Shown here one piece after another: positions 1 through 7,951 of a DNA stretch of 64,000 nucleotides. Positions within the stretch are counted from its first letter, which is position 1. Each line of letters begins with the position of its first letter. Under the pieces are notes generated by a model. That model was given only the letters and a program-made list of their open reading frames with translations, was not told where the DNA came from and made no database searches. This stretch comes from Flavobacterium sufflavum (GTDB taxonomy: Bacteria; Bacteroidota; Bacteroidia; Flavobacteriales; Flavobacteriaceae). The position numbers and the translations under genes are program-made. The stretch covers positions 1 to 64,000 of the forward strand of contig NZ_SACJ01000005.1 in assembly GCF_004016525.1 (NCBI RefSeq), given 5' to 3'.

Positions 1-15
1 TTGCAAAACGACCTT

Positions 16-123
16 AAGGTGGTTATTGCGGCGGGGCTCACCTCTTCCCATCCCGAACAGAGTAGTTAAGCCCGCCTGCGCAGATGGTACTGCAGTTATG
101 TGGGAGAGTATGTCGTCGCCTTT
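16..123 (+). rRNA. rrf: 5S ribosomal RNA
   Basis: Positions 16-22 pair with 116-122 to form helix I, and the interior carries the conserved CCCATCCCGAACAG and GGTACTGCAGTTATGTGGGAG blocks of bacterial 5S. Bases 1-15 would be the tail of the 23S-5S spacer, so this is the distal end of an rRNA operon whose 16S and 23S lie left of the window. The exact ends are inferred from helix I. Confidence 0.93.
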
Positions 124-129
124 CTTTGA

Positions 130-162
130 AAACCCTTCCCGATAATCGGGAGGGGTTTTTTA
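130..162 (+). terminator. Rho-independent terminator after 5S rRNA
   Basis: AACCCTTCCCGAT pairs with ATCGGGAGGGGTT and is followed directly by a T-run. It sits 7 nt after the 5S end and separates the rRNA from the downstream tRNA pair. Confidence 0.8.
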
Positions 163-200
163 TTCTTATTTTATTAGTTTAATTATAATAGAATAAAAAA

Positions 201-273
201 GGTACCTTAGCTCAGATGGTAGAGCAATGGACTGAAAATCCATGTGTCCCTGGTTCGATCCCTGGAGGTACCA
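201..273 (+). tRNA. tRNA-Phe (anticodon GAA)
   Basis: Cloverleaf with acceptor GGTACCT/AGGTACC (201-207 with 266-272), anticodon arm ATGGA-CTGAAAA-TCCAT with GAA at 234-236, and T-arm CCCTG-GTTCGAT-CCAGG-like pairing. The 3' CCA is not encoded: discriminator A273 is followed by CAA. Confidence 0.95.
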
Positions 274-280
274 CAATATT

Positions 281-366
281 GCTCGGATGGTGAAATTGGT
301 AGACACGCTGGACTTAAAATCCAGTGAACAGCAATGTTCGTGCGGGTTCAAGTCCCGCTCTGAGTA
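281..366 (+). tRNA. tRNA-Leu (anticodon TAA)
   Basis: Class II tRNA with a long variable arm. The acceptor is GCTCGGA (281-287) with TCTGAGT (359-365), including G-U pairs at the end and in the middle. The anticodon stem is CTGGA/TCCAG and the loop holds TAA at 315-317. CCA is not encoded. It lies 7 nt after tRNA-Phe, so both are probably processed from one transcript. Confidence 0.94.
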
Positions 367-368
367 CT

Positions 369-408
369 AAAAGCTTCAATTGGCTATGCTGATTGAAGCT
401 TTTTTTTT
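369..408 (+). terminator. Terminator of the tRNA-Phe/tRNA-Leu unit
   Basis: AAAAGCTTCAAT and ATTGAAGCTTTT form a 12-bp stem around an 11-nt loop, followed by a T8 run, 3 nt after the tRNA-Leu discriminator base. Confidence 0.88.
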
Positions 409-425
409 AACAAGGATTTGTGTTT

Positions 426-521
426 GCGTTAGGGATGGAAGCGGCATCCTTTTGTGAGTGTAAAGACATCGTGGACTAAAATAAACGCACCCGAACAAAA
501 GATACAGCGCACAGCCCGACC
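426..521 (+). repeat. Interspersed palindromic repeat, copy A
   Basis: Starts with AGGGATGGAAGCGGCATC and ends with GATACAGCGCACAGCCCGAC. The ends match copy B at 5467-5558 (AGGGAT-GAGCGG-ATC and ATACAG-G-ACAG-CCGACC), while the middles differ. GC-rich blocks near the ends can pair, suggesting a structured transcript. From memory this family is common between genes in Flavobacterium. Confidence 0.6.
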
Positions 522-671
522 TCGTTGCTGAAGAAAACCTTATATTTTGCGAAAATGCTCCGCAACGAGGGAACGCCAGAATAGTAAGTGTAAATTAGCT
601 AAATAGCTAGCACTGATGCTATAGTAATTAAAAGATGCCTCTTGAAATGAATAAGAGTTCTTGTTTTATTA

Positions 672-700
672 TATAAAAAAAAAGGCATGTTTAACATGCC
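672..700 (-). terminator. Terminator of the AsmA-like gene
   Basis: On the minus strand, GGCATGTT/AACATGCC forms an 8-bp stem with a single-base loop, 23 nt after the stop codon. It is followed by about ten U residues (the A-run at 674-683 on the plus strand). Confidence 0.85.
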
Positions 701-723
701 TCTTAATAATATTGAATTTAGAC

Positions 724-3468
724 TTATTGAATACTGTCTTTAGTCTCTTCCAGATCTTCTGTTTTTCGTCCTATTTTAATCTTTGGATTGTCTTTGTTTC
801 CTGTGATTGTTAATGGGATTCCGAAGATTCCAAGAGGTGGTAAACCAAGCCTCATTTTAAGGTTTAGTCTTCCGTCTAAGCTGGTTGTTCCTTCAATTCG
901 CGGTCTGAATCCGGCAAATTTGAATTTGAATCGTTCTATAGTAATGATGTTGTTTTTAATCGAACTTTTAATATCTACTTGATTTAATTCAGGATTTTTA
1001 ATGCTTTTCTTAGCTGTTTTTTTAGCAACGTTATTAAACATTTTCATGCCATACATTTTAACGTTTTTTACAGAGATAATTCCGTTTCCTGATAAAGAAG
1101 GAAGAACGGGTTCCATACTTGTATTTAATCGTCCTTTTAATTTATAATCTAACGATATAATTCCTTGTGCTTTTTCGGCAGCACTTGCCATTTCTCTAAA
1201 GAGTTTTACTTCTTTATAAGCGCGTTTGATATCAAATTCGTTTGCTTTTATATGATAGTCAAATCTTGCGTTTTTTGAATTGACACTTTTGTAAGAGGCA
1301 TCCATAGCAACGGTACAACCTATCAAATCAAAACCGGTATTTTGCATGCTAAGCAAGCCGTTTTTCATTTTTAAGCCTCCTTTTGCATTTTTAAGGTCTA
1401 ATCCATTAAAGTTTATTTTTTGAGCATTAGCTTGAAAATGTAAGTCTAGATTAGAAGGGATTACAATTACTCCTGTTTCTGTTTTAGCAGCTGTATTTGG
1501 AGAATTAGTTGTACTGGTTTCAGATGAATTTGTAGTAGTATTTGACATGAATTCATCGGCATTGATATAATCGGAATCTAAGGTAAATGCGCCTCGTAAA
1601 ACGCCATTTTTAGAAGCCATAAAATTAAATACGTTCTGTAAATAACCATTCATTTTAAAATCAGACTGCCCATAAGATGCCAGAAAAGTATTGAAACGCA
1701 TTTTGTCTTGTTTGAATTTAAAAATCCCTTGTTTAACCAAGAATTTCTTTGGAAGATATTCTGAAGCAAAAGCAATATTTTTAATCTCAAGTGTTCCACT
1801 ATTTTTAAGTTTCGAATAATTTCCTTTTTCGGCATCGCTTTGTTTTCCTTTTAAAGCTAAATCGGCTTTGATGAAACCGTCAACATCGAGTCCTTTTTGC
1901 GAAAAAACTTTGTAGATTTTACCGATATCCAAAGTCCCTTTGGCATTGATGTCATAAACAAGATTATCAAAATTACTAAGATTGGCTTTTACAAAAACAG
2001 GATTTCCTTCAAAAGTAAATTGGGCAGGTTGTAAAACTACTTTTAAATTTTCAAATGTTCCTTTTGGATTCGAAATAGTCGAAACAATTCCAATGTTAGT
2101 TATCGGATTTGGATAATATTTTGTTTTAAGAAAACCGTTGTTTAGGTTGATAACCGCATTTGTTACAGGAAATGTTCCGTTTTTTTTGTCAAATTTTCCT
2201 TTGGCCGTACCATTGGCAGTAAGTATTCCTTTGAGTTCTATGTCTGGAATTCCAATAGCACGATTTAGTTTTTCCAAATCTATTTTAGCTTCTAAAGCTG
2301 CATTAAGATCCAGAATAGTGGTTCCGGTGCTGTATAATTTTGTTTTTAAATAATCCTTTTCAATATTAAGCGAAAGGTTTTTTAAATCGACTATTAATAA
2401 ATCATGATTTAATGAGGGTAATTGTGTTGAAAAATTGACATTCAGATTGCTAACAGTAGCTGGACTTTGGTTGTAATTAACACTACCGTCCTGAATTTTA
2501 AAATCCAAATTGAGATTTGGTGCGATATTTTTAGACGCAATGTAATTTCCTTTTAAAGCTAAATTAAAATCTGTTTTTCCGGTTAATTTGGTTTTGTCAA
2601 GCCAAGTGATGAATTTTGGTGGAAAGGCAGTAAAGAAATCATTTAGGTTGCTATTGGTTGTTTTTAGGATGAAATCCATGTTGTAACCTTCTTTGAGAAA
2701 GTCGAATTTTCCTTTAAAGTCAACGATTAGGTTGTTTATTTTTAAATCATTTTGCTCAAAAATAAACGAAAGCGAATTAACATTCACTTTGGTAATTAAG
2801 TCGGCATTGACTTTTTTATTCATCAAATAAGGCTCATTGTCATATAAAAGATTGAGCTTGTCAATTTTTGCTTTAGATGATAAATCAAAAATAGCCTTGC
2901 TTAAATCGCCTTTGCCCAAATAATTAAAACCAAAAATATCGAAATGAAGTTTGGTCGATAAATCATCATAAACAATTTTACTGTTGGTTATTTCGATTTT
3001 CTCCAGTTTTAATGAACTGTCTTCTTCTTTTTTAGATGTTTTAGTTTTATCAGCTTTATAGACGTTGTAGTTAGCAAATCCTTCTTTATTGACTTTTACA
3101 TTAATGTCAGCATTAGAAAGAAAGATTTTGTCGATATTGACAGATTTTCCAAAGATTAAACTTGGTACATCGATACCAAAAGCAATTTCTTTAGCTGTGA
3201 TTAGATTTTCATTTTGATAAGGCGCCGAACCATTTAGTTTAAAATTATCTAAACTTACGGTCAATGAAGGGAAATGATTAAAAAAGGAAACATTGGATTC
3301 GGAGTAATCCAGTTTAGCATTTAGTTTTTGATTGGCTACTTTTTTTATTTCAGTATTGATTTTGTCCGCAAAAACATAAGGTGCAATAAACATAAAGGCC
3401 AATAAACTGGCTAAAGTAATTCCTGTATATTTCAATATTTTGAAAAATATAGCTTTTGTTTGGGACAT
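724..3468 (-). CDS. AsmA family outer-membrane biogenesis protein
   Basis: A 914-aa protein with one N-terminal membrane segment (about residues 14-34, ITLASLLAFMFIAPYVFA) followed by a long beta-rich periplasmic region. The N-terminal block (DKINTEIKKVANQKLNAKLDY) and the C-terminal sequence (RIEGTTSLDGRLNLKMRLGLP, then GNKDNPKIKIG) are typical of AsmA/DUF748 proteins. Family members (AsmA, TamB, YhdP) act in the envelope and are linked to bridging lipid transport or outer-membrane protein assembly; the role here is inferred from family only. A Ser/Thr/Asn-rich linker lies near residues 640-665. It starts 51 bp after miaE on the same strand, so the two may share a transcript, and it ends at a strong terminator. 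Confidence 0.8.
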   Translation of the reverse strand: MSQTKAIFFKILKYTGITLASLLAFMFIAPYVFADKINTEIKKVANQKLNAKLDYSESNVSFFNHFPSLTVSLDNFKLNGSAPYQNENLITAKEIAFGIDVPSLIFGKSVNIDKIFLSNADINVKVNKEGFANYNVYKADKTKTSKKEEDSSLKLEKIEITNSKIVYDDLSTKLHFDIFGFNYLGKGDLSKAIFDLSSKAKIDKLNLLYDNEPYLMNKKVNADLITKVNVNSLSFIFEQNDLKINNLIVDFKGKFDFLKEGYNMDFILKTTNSNLNDFFTAFPPKFITWLDKTKLTGKTDFNLALKGNYIASKNIAPNLNLDFKIQDGSVNYNQSPATVSNLNVNFSTQLPSLNHDLLIVDLKNLSLNIEKDYLKTKLYSTGTTILDLNAALEAKIDLEKLNRAIGIPDIELKGILTANGTAKGKFDKKNGTFPVTNAVINLNNGFLKTKYYPNPITNIGIVSTISNPKGTFENLKVVLQPAQFTFEGNPVFVKANLSNFDNLVYDINAKGTLDIGKIYKVFSQKGLDVDGFIKADLALKGKQSDAEKGNYSKLKNSGTLEIKNIAFASEYLPKKFLVKQGIFKFKQDKMRFNTFLASYGQSDFKMNGYLQNVFNFMASKNGVLRGAFTLDSDYINADEFMSNTTTNSSETSTTNSPNTAAKTETGVIVIPSNLDLHFQANAQKINFNGLDLKNAKGGLKMKNGLLSMQNTGFDLIGCTVAMDASYKSVNSKNARFDYHIKANEFDIKRAYKEVKLFREMASAAEKAQGIISLDYKLKGRLNTSMEPVLPSLSGNGIISVKNVKMYGMKMFNNVAKKTAKKSIKNPELNQVDIKSSIKNNIITIERFKFKFAGFRPRIEGTTSLDGRLNLKMRLGLPPLGIFGIPLTITGNKDNPKIKIGRKTEDLEETKDSIQ

Positions 3469-3519
3469 GATAAGGTGTTATTATGAAATAAAATTAGGAA
3501 CGTGTTTTTAGGTGGAATA

Positions 3520-4101
3520 TTATCCGTGAACGGTTTCGTTTTTGCCGTAGTTGGTGATGATTGAAGTTTCGAATTCAATCCATTCTTTCCAACGTTTATC
3601 CACATCAACATTGTCAGCATATTTTCGGGCAAAACCTAAAAAAGTGGTATAGTGGTTTGCTTCGCTAATCATTAAATCACGATAAAATTTAGCCAATTTT
3701 TGGTCTTTTATATTTTCTGATAATACTTTGAAACGCTCGCAGCTTCTGGCTTCAATCATCGCTGAAAAAAGCAAACGCTCACACAAAGCATCATTACGGC
3801 TTCCATCTTTTTTCATGAATTTAAACAGCTCGTTTACATAGCTGTCTTTGCGTTCACGTCCAAAGGTGAGTCCTCTTTCTTTGATAAGGTCATGAACCAT
3901 TTTGAAATGTTCTATTTCCTCTTGGGCAATAAGTACTAATTCAGTAACCAATTCCTCTTTTTCGGAGTTTTGGGTAATAAGACTTATCGCATTGGAAGCT
4001 GCTTTTTGTTCGCACCAGGCATGGTCGGTTAAAATTTCTTCGATATTAGATTCTACTATGTTGACCCATCTTGGATCTGTGACTAATTTTAATCCTAACA
4101 T
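3520..4101 (-). CDS. miaE: tRNA-(ms2io6A)-hydroxylase MiaE
   Basis: A 193-aa protein with the ferritin-like diiron architecture of MiaE, which hydroxylates the isopentenyl group of ms2i6A37 in tRNAs reading U-starting codons. Likely iron ligands visible in sequence: E31 (CEQKA), E62 and H65 (EEIEH), E117 (MIEAR), E147 and H150 (EANH). Length and start (MLGLKLVTDPRW) match family members. A TAnnTTTG-like box (TAATTTTG, minus strand, 4126-4119) lies 17 bp upstream of the start. The divergent neighbour is a glycosyltransferase. Assignment is confident because all four metal-ligand helices are intact. Confidence 0.92.
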   Translation of the reverse strand: MLGLKLVTDPRWVNIVESNIEEILTDHAWCEQKAASNAISLITQNSEKEELVTELVLIAQEEIEHFKMVHDLIKERGLTFGRERKDSYVNELFKFMKKDGSRNDALCERLLFSAMIEARSCERFKVLSENIKDQKLAKFYRDLMISEANHYTTFLGFARKYADNVDVDKRWKEWIEFETSIITNYGKNETVHG

Positions 4102-4209
4102 ATCATTATAATTTTATGCAAAATTAATGTTTATTTTAGAGGTTTTTGTTCAAATGGGCGGATTAACGATAAATTTAGTATTATTTTGTGAAACTAATTT
4201 TATGTTGAT

Positions 4210-5451
4210 ATGAATCAGAAGCAATCGCTTTTAATAATTGGTTTTGTTTGGCCTGAGCCTAATTCTTCTGCTGCAGGAGGAAGGATGATGCAGTTAATTT
4301 CTTTGTTTCAAAAACAGGATTTTGAAATTACTTTTGCAAGTCCGGCGCAGGATAGTGATTTTATGATTGATTTAAAATCTTATAATGTAGAACGAAAGTC
4401 TATTGCCTTGAATTCTTCCAGTTTTGATGATTTTGTAAAGGAGTTGAATCCTTCTGTAGTTTTGTTTGACCGTTTTATGATTGAGGAGCAATTTGGCTGG
4501 CGTGTTGCCGAAAATTGTCCAAATGCTTTACGAATTCTAGATACCGAAGATCTACATTGTTTGCGATTGGCGAGACAAAAAGCATTTAAGGAAAAACGAG
4601 AGTTTCAAATTTCAGATTTATTAGTTGAAGAAGTTGCGAAGCGTGAAATTGCCAGTATTTTACGTTGCGATTTATCGTTGATGATTTCGGAATATGAAAT
4701 CGAATTGTTGACGACTGTTTTTAAAATTGATAAAAGCTTATTGTGTTATTTACCACTTTTATTAGAGTCGAATGCAATTCCTGATTTAGCTAAATTACCT
4801 TCTTTTGAAGAGCGAAAGGACTTTGTTTTTATAGGTAACTTTCTTCATGAACCCAATTGGAATGCGGTTCAGTATTTGAAAGAAACGATTTGGCCACTAA
4901 TAAAAAAGCAATTGCCTGAAGCGGTTTTAAATATCTATGGAGCTTATCCTTCTCAAAAAGTATTACAATTAAATAATGTTAAGGAAGGTTTTTTGATTCA
5001 GGGTCGTGCAGAAAATGCCAATGATGTAGTTGAAAAAGCAGCTGTTGTTTTGGCTCCTTTGCGTTTTGGAGCAGGAATTAAAGGAAAATTACTCGAAGCC
5101 ATGCAATGTGGGACGCCGAGTGTTACAACTTCTATTGGTGCCGAATCGATGCAAAAGGATTTAGCTTGGAATGGTTTTGTTGAAGATAATCCAGTAGATT
5201 TTGCTGATAAAGCAGTGCGATTGTATCAAGATCCAACTACCTGGATTCAAGCACAAAAAAATGGAATTGAAATAATGAATCAGCGTTATTTGAGAGAATT
5301 GTTTGAAGAAGATTTTGCTACGCAAATTCAGTTTTTACTTTCGAATATAAAGCAACATCGATTAAATAATTTTATGGGAGAATTGCTGCAACATCATACT
5401 TTGAAGAGCACAAAATATATGTCAAAATGGATTGAGGAGAAGAATAAATAA
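4210..5451 (+). CDS. Glycosyltransferase, GT4-like (GT-B fold)
   Basis: A 413-aa cytoplasmic protein without a signal peptide. The N-terminal half begins with a Rossmann strand (LLIIGFVWPEPNSSAAGGRM). The C-terminal half, from about residue 205 (DFVFIGNFLHEPNWNAVQYL), has the donor-binding region APLRFGAGIKGKLLEAM-CGTPSVTTSIGAE of GT4-type enzymes, with E and G residues that contact the sugar nucleotide. The sugar and acceptor cannot be read from sequence. It stands alone between divergent miaE and a repeat-bearing gap. Homologous proteins with this C-terminal motif occur in exopolysaccharide or lipopolysaccharide synthesis, but no such cluster is here. Confidence 0.8.
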   Translation: MNQKQSLLIIGFVWPEPNSSAAGGRMMQLISLFQKQDFEITFASPAQDSDFMIDLKSYNVERKSIALNSSSFDDFVKELNPSVVLFDRFMIEEQFGWRVAENCPNALRILDTEDLHCLRLARQKAFKEKREFQISDLLVEEVAKREIASILRCDLSLMISEYEIELLTTVFKIDKSLLCYLPLLLESNAIPDLAKLPSFEERKDFVFIGNFLHEPNWNAVQYLKETIWPLIKKQLPEAVLNIYGAYPSQKVLQLNNVKEGFLIQGRAENANDVVEKAAVVLAPLRFGAGIKGKLLEAMQCGTPSVTTSIGAESMQKDLAWNGFVEDNPVDFADKAVRLYQDPTTWIQAQKNGIEIMNQRYLRELFEEDFATQIQFLLSNIKQHRLNNFMGELLQHHTLKSTKYMSKWIEEKNK

Positions 5452-5466
5452 TTTGTGTTTTTGATT

Positions 5467-5558
5467 GCATGAGGGATAGGAGCGGTATCTCCCGAATATA
5501 AAAACAAGCCTTTTTTAGCTGAAGTTTTTTATCGGGAATACAGTGGACAGACCGACCG
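5467..5558 (+). repeat. Interspersed palindromic repeat, copy B
   Basis: Starts with GAGGGATAGGAGCGGTATC and ends with ATACAGTGGACAGACCGACC, matching the ends of copy A (426-521). The arms GTATC-t-CCCGA and TCGGG-a-ATAC can pair to form a hairpin that encloses about 40 nt of unrelated sequence. It lies just after the glycosyltransferase stop. Confidence 0.6.
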
Positions 5559-5679
5559 TACGTATCGTTAGTTTTTATAGATAGCGGTTAAAAAGTGTAG
5601 ATAAAAAAACTCGCTAGCCATGATGATAATGAGCATTATATTTTTTTTTAAATTACTTGATTAGCAGTATTAAATCATA

Positions 5680-6129
5680 TTATTTCATCCTTTTATAATA
5701 ATACTTTTGAGTTCTATTATCATATTGAAGAATTTCTACTTCTAAATCTGTTGAGGTTAATAAAGTTACTTTTTCAGGTCTACTATCTGGGTATCCATCA
5801 AATTTATATGTAATATATGTTTCATCAAATGAATATGTGCCATTATAAGAAAAATTTAAGCTACAATCTAAACTCATTAAAATATGAAAAAAAGTTCCGT
5901 CTGATTTATATTCCTTATAACTAGGGCAGCTTAAATTTAATGCTGGTGCATCAAAGCTACTAAAACGTTCACCATTAGAATCATAATACTCTCCTTTAAT
6001 TAAATACCATTTTCCGACTAGTGATACATTAACATTTTTATTGTCATCATCCTTAGAACAAGAAAAGAGCACTGTAAATACTATTATAAGTGATAAAAAC
6101 ACTAAAATTTTTTTTTGATAGGTTTTCAT
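5680..6129 (-). CDS. Small lipoprotein, lipocalin-like
   Basis: A 149-aa protein with a lipoprotein signal: KKILVFLSLIIVFTVLFSC, lipidated Cys24 followed by SKDDDNK. An acidic stretch right after the Cys is the type of signal that sends Bacteroidetes lipoproteins to the cell surface. The mature part starts LVGKWYLIKGEYYDSNGE and continues with beta-strand-like segments, resembling the small lipocalin-like domains often seen in Bacteroidetes lipoproteins. Two Cys in the mature part could pair. No specific ligand or partner is evident, and the gene stands alone between a repeat and the pdhC terminator. Confidence 0.7.
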   Translation of the reverse strand: MKTYQKKILVFLSLIIVFTVLFSCSKDDDNKNVNVSLVGKWYLIKGEYYDSNGERFSSFDAPALNLSCPSYKEYKSDGTFFHILMSLDCSLNFSYNGTYSFDETYITYKFDGYPDSRPEKVTLLTSTDLEVEILQYDNRTQKYYYKRMK

Positions 6130-6259
6130 TATAAATTAATTTATTTCAATAATAGTAATTATCTTGCATAAATACAATACCTACTTTTAGGTATTTATTA
6201 CCGCAATTATATAACTGCTATATTTGCGGAATGAGGGCATGCGGAAATAAAACCAAATA

Positions 6260-6296
6260 AAAAACCCGTCAAGTTTTTATACAAGACGGGTTTTAG
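6260..6296 (-). terminator. Terminator after pdhC
   Basis: AAAACCCGTC (6261-6270) pairs with GACGGGTTTT. Read on the minus strand it follows the pdhC stop by about 20 nt and ends in a U-rich tail. Confidence 0.8.
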
Positions 6297-6315
6297 TTTT
6301 ATAAAAAATCAGTAA

Positions 6316-7944
6316 TTATGCAAGCATTGTCACTGGGTTTTCAATGTATTGTTTTAATGTTTGTAAGAACTGTGCTCCAGTTGCTCCATCGATAGTACGG
6401 TGGTCACAAGCAAGAGATAACATCATCGTGTTTCCAACAACAATTTGACCGTTTTTAACCACTGGTTTTTCAACGATAGCTCCTACTGAAAGGATTGCAG
6501 AGTTAGGTTGGTTGATGATAGAATTGAATTCAGTAATACCAAACATTCCAAGGTTAGAAATAGTAAACGTACTTCCTTCCATTTCTGATGGTAATAATTT
6601 TTTGCTTTTAGCTCTACCTGCCAAATCTCTTACACTTGCTCCAATTTGAGATAAACTCATGCCATCTGTAAATGGTAGTACAGGAACCACTAATCCGTCT
6701 TCAACAGCAACAGCAACACCAATATTTACATGATAGTTGATAGTGATAGCGTCAGCAGACCATTGTGAATTGATTTTTGGGTGCTTTTTCAAAGCTAATG
6801 CGGAAGCTTTAATTACCATATCATTGAAAGATACTTTGGTATCCGGAACGCTATTGATAATTCCTCTTGATTTCATTGCTTCGTCCATTGTTACCTCAAT
6901 TACTAAATTGTAATGTGGCGCAGTAAACAATGATTCAGATAAACGTTTCGCAATGATTTTACGCATTTGCGAATTTTTGATTTCTTCAGTTGCAATTTGC
7001 CCTGCTGGAACATAAGGTTTTGGGGCTGGTGCAGTAGCAGATTCAGCTTTTGCAGGCGCAGTAGCAGCTTGTGGAGCGGCAGCAGCAGGAGTGAAGTTCT
7101 CGATATCGCTTTTTACGATACGTCCGTTTTCTCCAGAACCTTTTACTTGATTTAATTGAATTCCTTTGTCAGAAGCAATTTTTTTAGCTAATGGTGAAGC
7201 TATGATTCTTCCTCCGTCAGCAGCAGCTTCTTGAACAACTGCAGCGGCAGCTTCAGCAGGAGTAGCTTTAGTTTCTTCAGCAGCAGGAGCAGCTTGTGGA
7301 GCAGCGCCAGCAACGTAACCGTCAGCAATTCCGCTGATGTCAGTTCCTGCAGGTCCAATGATAGCTAAAAGACTATCAACAGGAGCTGTATTTCCTTCTT
7401 GAATTCCGATATATAATAATGTTCCTTCGTTGAAAGATTCAAATTCCATTGTTGCTTTATCTGTTTCGATTTCAGCAAGAATGTCACCTTCGGAAACAGC
7501 ATCACCTACTTTTTTCAACCAGGTAGCTACTGTTCCTTCAGTCATTGTATCGCTCAAACGAGGCATAGTCACAACGATAACTCCAGCTGGTAAAGAAGCG
7601 GCTGGTTTAGCAGCAGCAGGAGCAGCAGTTTCTTCTTTTTTAGCTTCAGCAGCAGGAGCGGCAGCTGGTGCAGCACCTCCAGAAAGTAAAGCAGAAATGT
7701 CTTCACCTTCGTTTCCGATAATTGCTAATAATGAATCTACAGGGGCTGTCTCTCCTTCTGGAATTCCAATATGTAAAAGTGTTCCTTCATTGAAAGATTC
7801 GAATTCCATCGTTGCTTTGTCAGTTTCAATTTCAGCAAGAATATCTCCTTCGCTAATTTTGTCTCCTACTTTTTTAAGCCAAGTTGCTACTGTTCCTTCC
7901 GTCATAGTATCACTCAAACGAGGCATTGTTACTTTTATCGCCAT
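6316..7944 (-). CDS. pdhC: Pyruvate dehydrogenase E2 (dihydrolipoamide acetyltransferase)
   Basis: A 542-aa E2 core subunit that transfers the acetyl group from lipoyl arms to CoA. Order of parts: lipoyl domain 1 (residues 2-77, lipoyl Lys43 in ETDKATMEFES), Ala/Pro linker, lipoyl domain 2 (125-200, Lys163 in the same motif), linker, E3/E1-binding domain (about 247-284, ASPLAKKIASDKGI to GRIVKSDIENF), linker, and catalytic acyltransferase domain (about 320-542) with the active-site DHRTIDG (His515, Asp519). The two lipoyl domains are nearly identical, pointing to a recent internal duplication. The gene starts 7 bp after pdhA and the two form an operon. The Ala-rich linkers explain the long antisense open frame over 7430-7957. 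Confidence 0.96.
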   Translation of the reverse strand: MAIKVTMPRLSDTMTEGTVATWLKKVGDKISEGDILAEIETDKATMEFESFNEGTLLHIGIPEGETAPVDSLLAIIGNEGEDISALLSGGAAPAAAPAAEAKKEETAAPAAAKPAASLPAGVIVVTMPRLSDTMTEGTVATWLKKVGDAVSEGDILAEIETDKATMEFESFNEGTLLYIGIQEGNTAPVDSLLAIIGPAGTDISGIADGYVAGAAPQAAPAAEETKATPAEAAAAVVQEAAADGGRIIASPLAKKIASDKGIQLNQVKGSGENGRIVKSDIENFTPAAAAPQAATAPAKAESATAPAPKPYVPAGQIATEEIKNSQMRKIIAKRLSESLFTAPHYNLVIEVTMDEAMKSRGIINSVPDTKVSFNDMVIKASALALKKHPKINSQWSADAITINYHVNIGVAVAVEDGLVVPVLPFTDGMSLSQIGASVRDLAGRAKSKKLLPSEMEGSTFTISNLGMFGITEFNSIINQPNSAILSVGAIVEKPVVKNGQIVVGNTMMLSLACDHRTIDGATGAQFLQTLKQYIENPVTMLA

Positions 7945-7951
7945 AATATTT

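Larger units (their letters stand above)
409..723. other. Intergenic region with repeat element, no gene seen
   Basis: No plausible coding frame. It contains a degenerate interspersed repeat (426-521), an adjoining hairpin with 9-bp arms CCTCGTTGC (520-528) and GCAACGAGG (562-570), and near its right end the terminator of the minus-strand AsmA-like gene. Confidence 0.7.

Noticed and set aside
166..351. 61-codon open frame over the tRNA genes on the minus strand
   Set aside because: It runs antisense through tRNA-Phe and tRNA-Leu, whose cloverleaf structures explain the sequence.
201..410. tRNA-associated integration site
   Set aside because: No integrase, no repeated tRNA 3' end and no foreign genes follow.
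6219..6226. TATATTTG promoter box on the plus strand
   Set aside because: Matches the -7 consensus but no gene follows on that strand before the pdhC terminator; likely chance.
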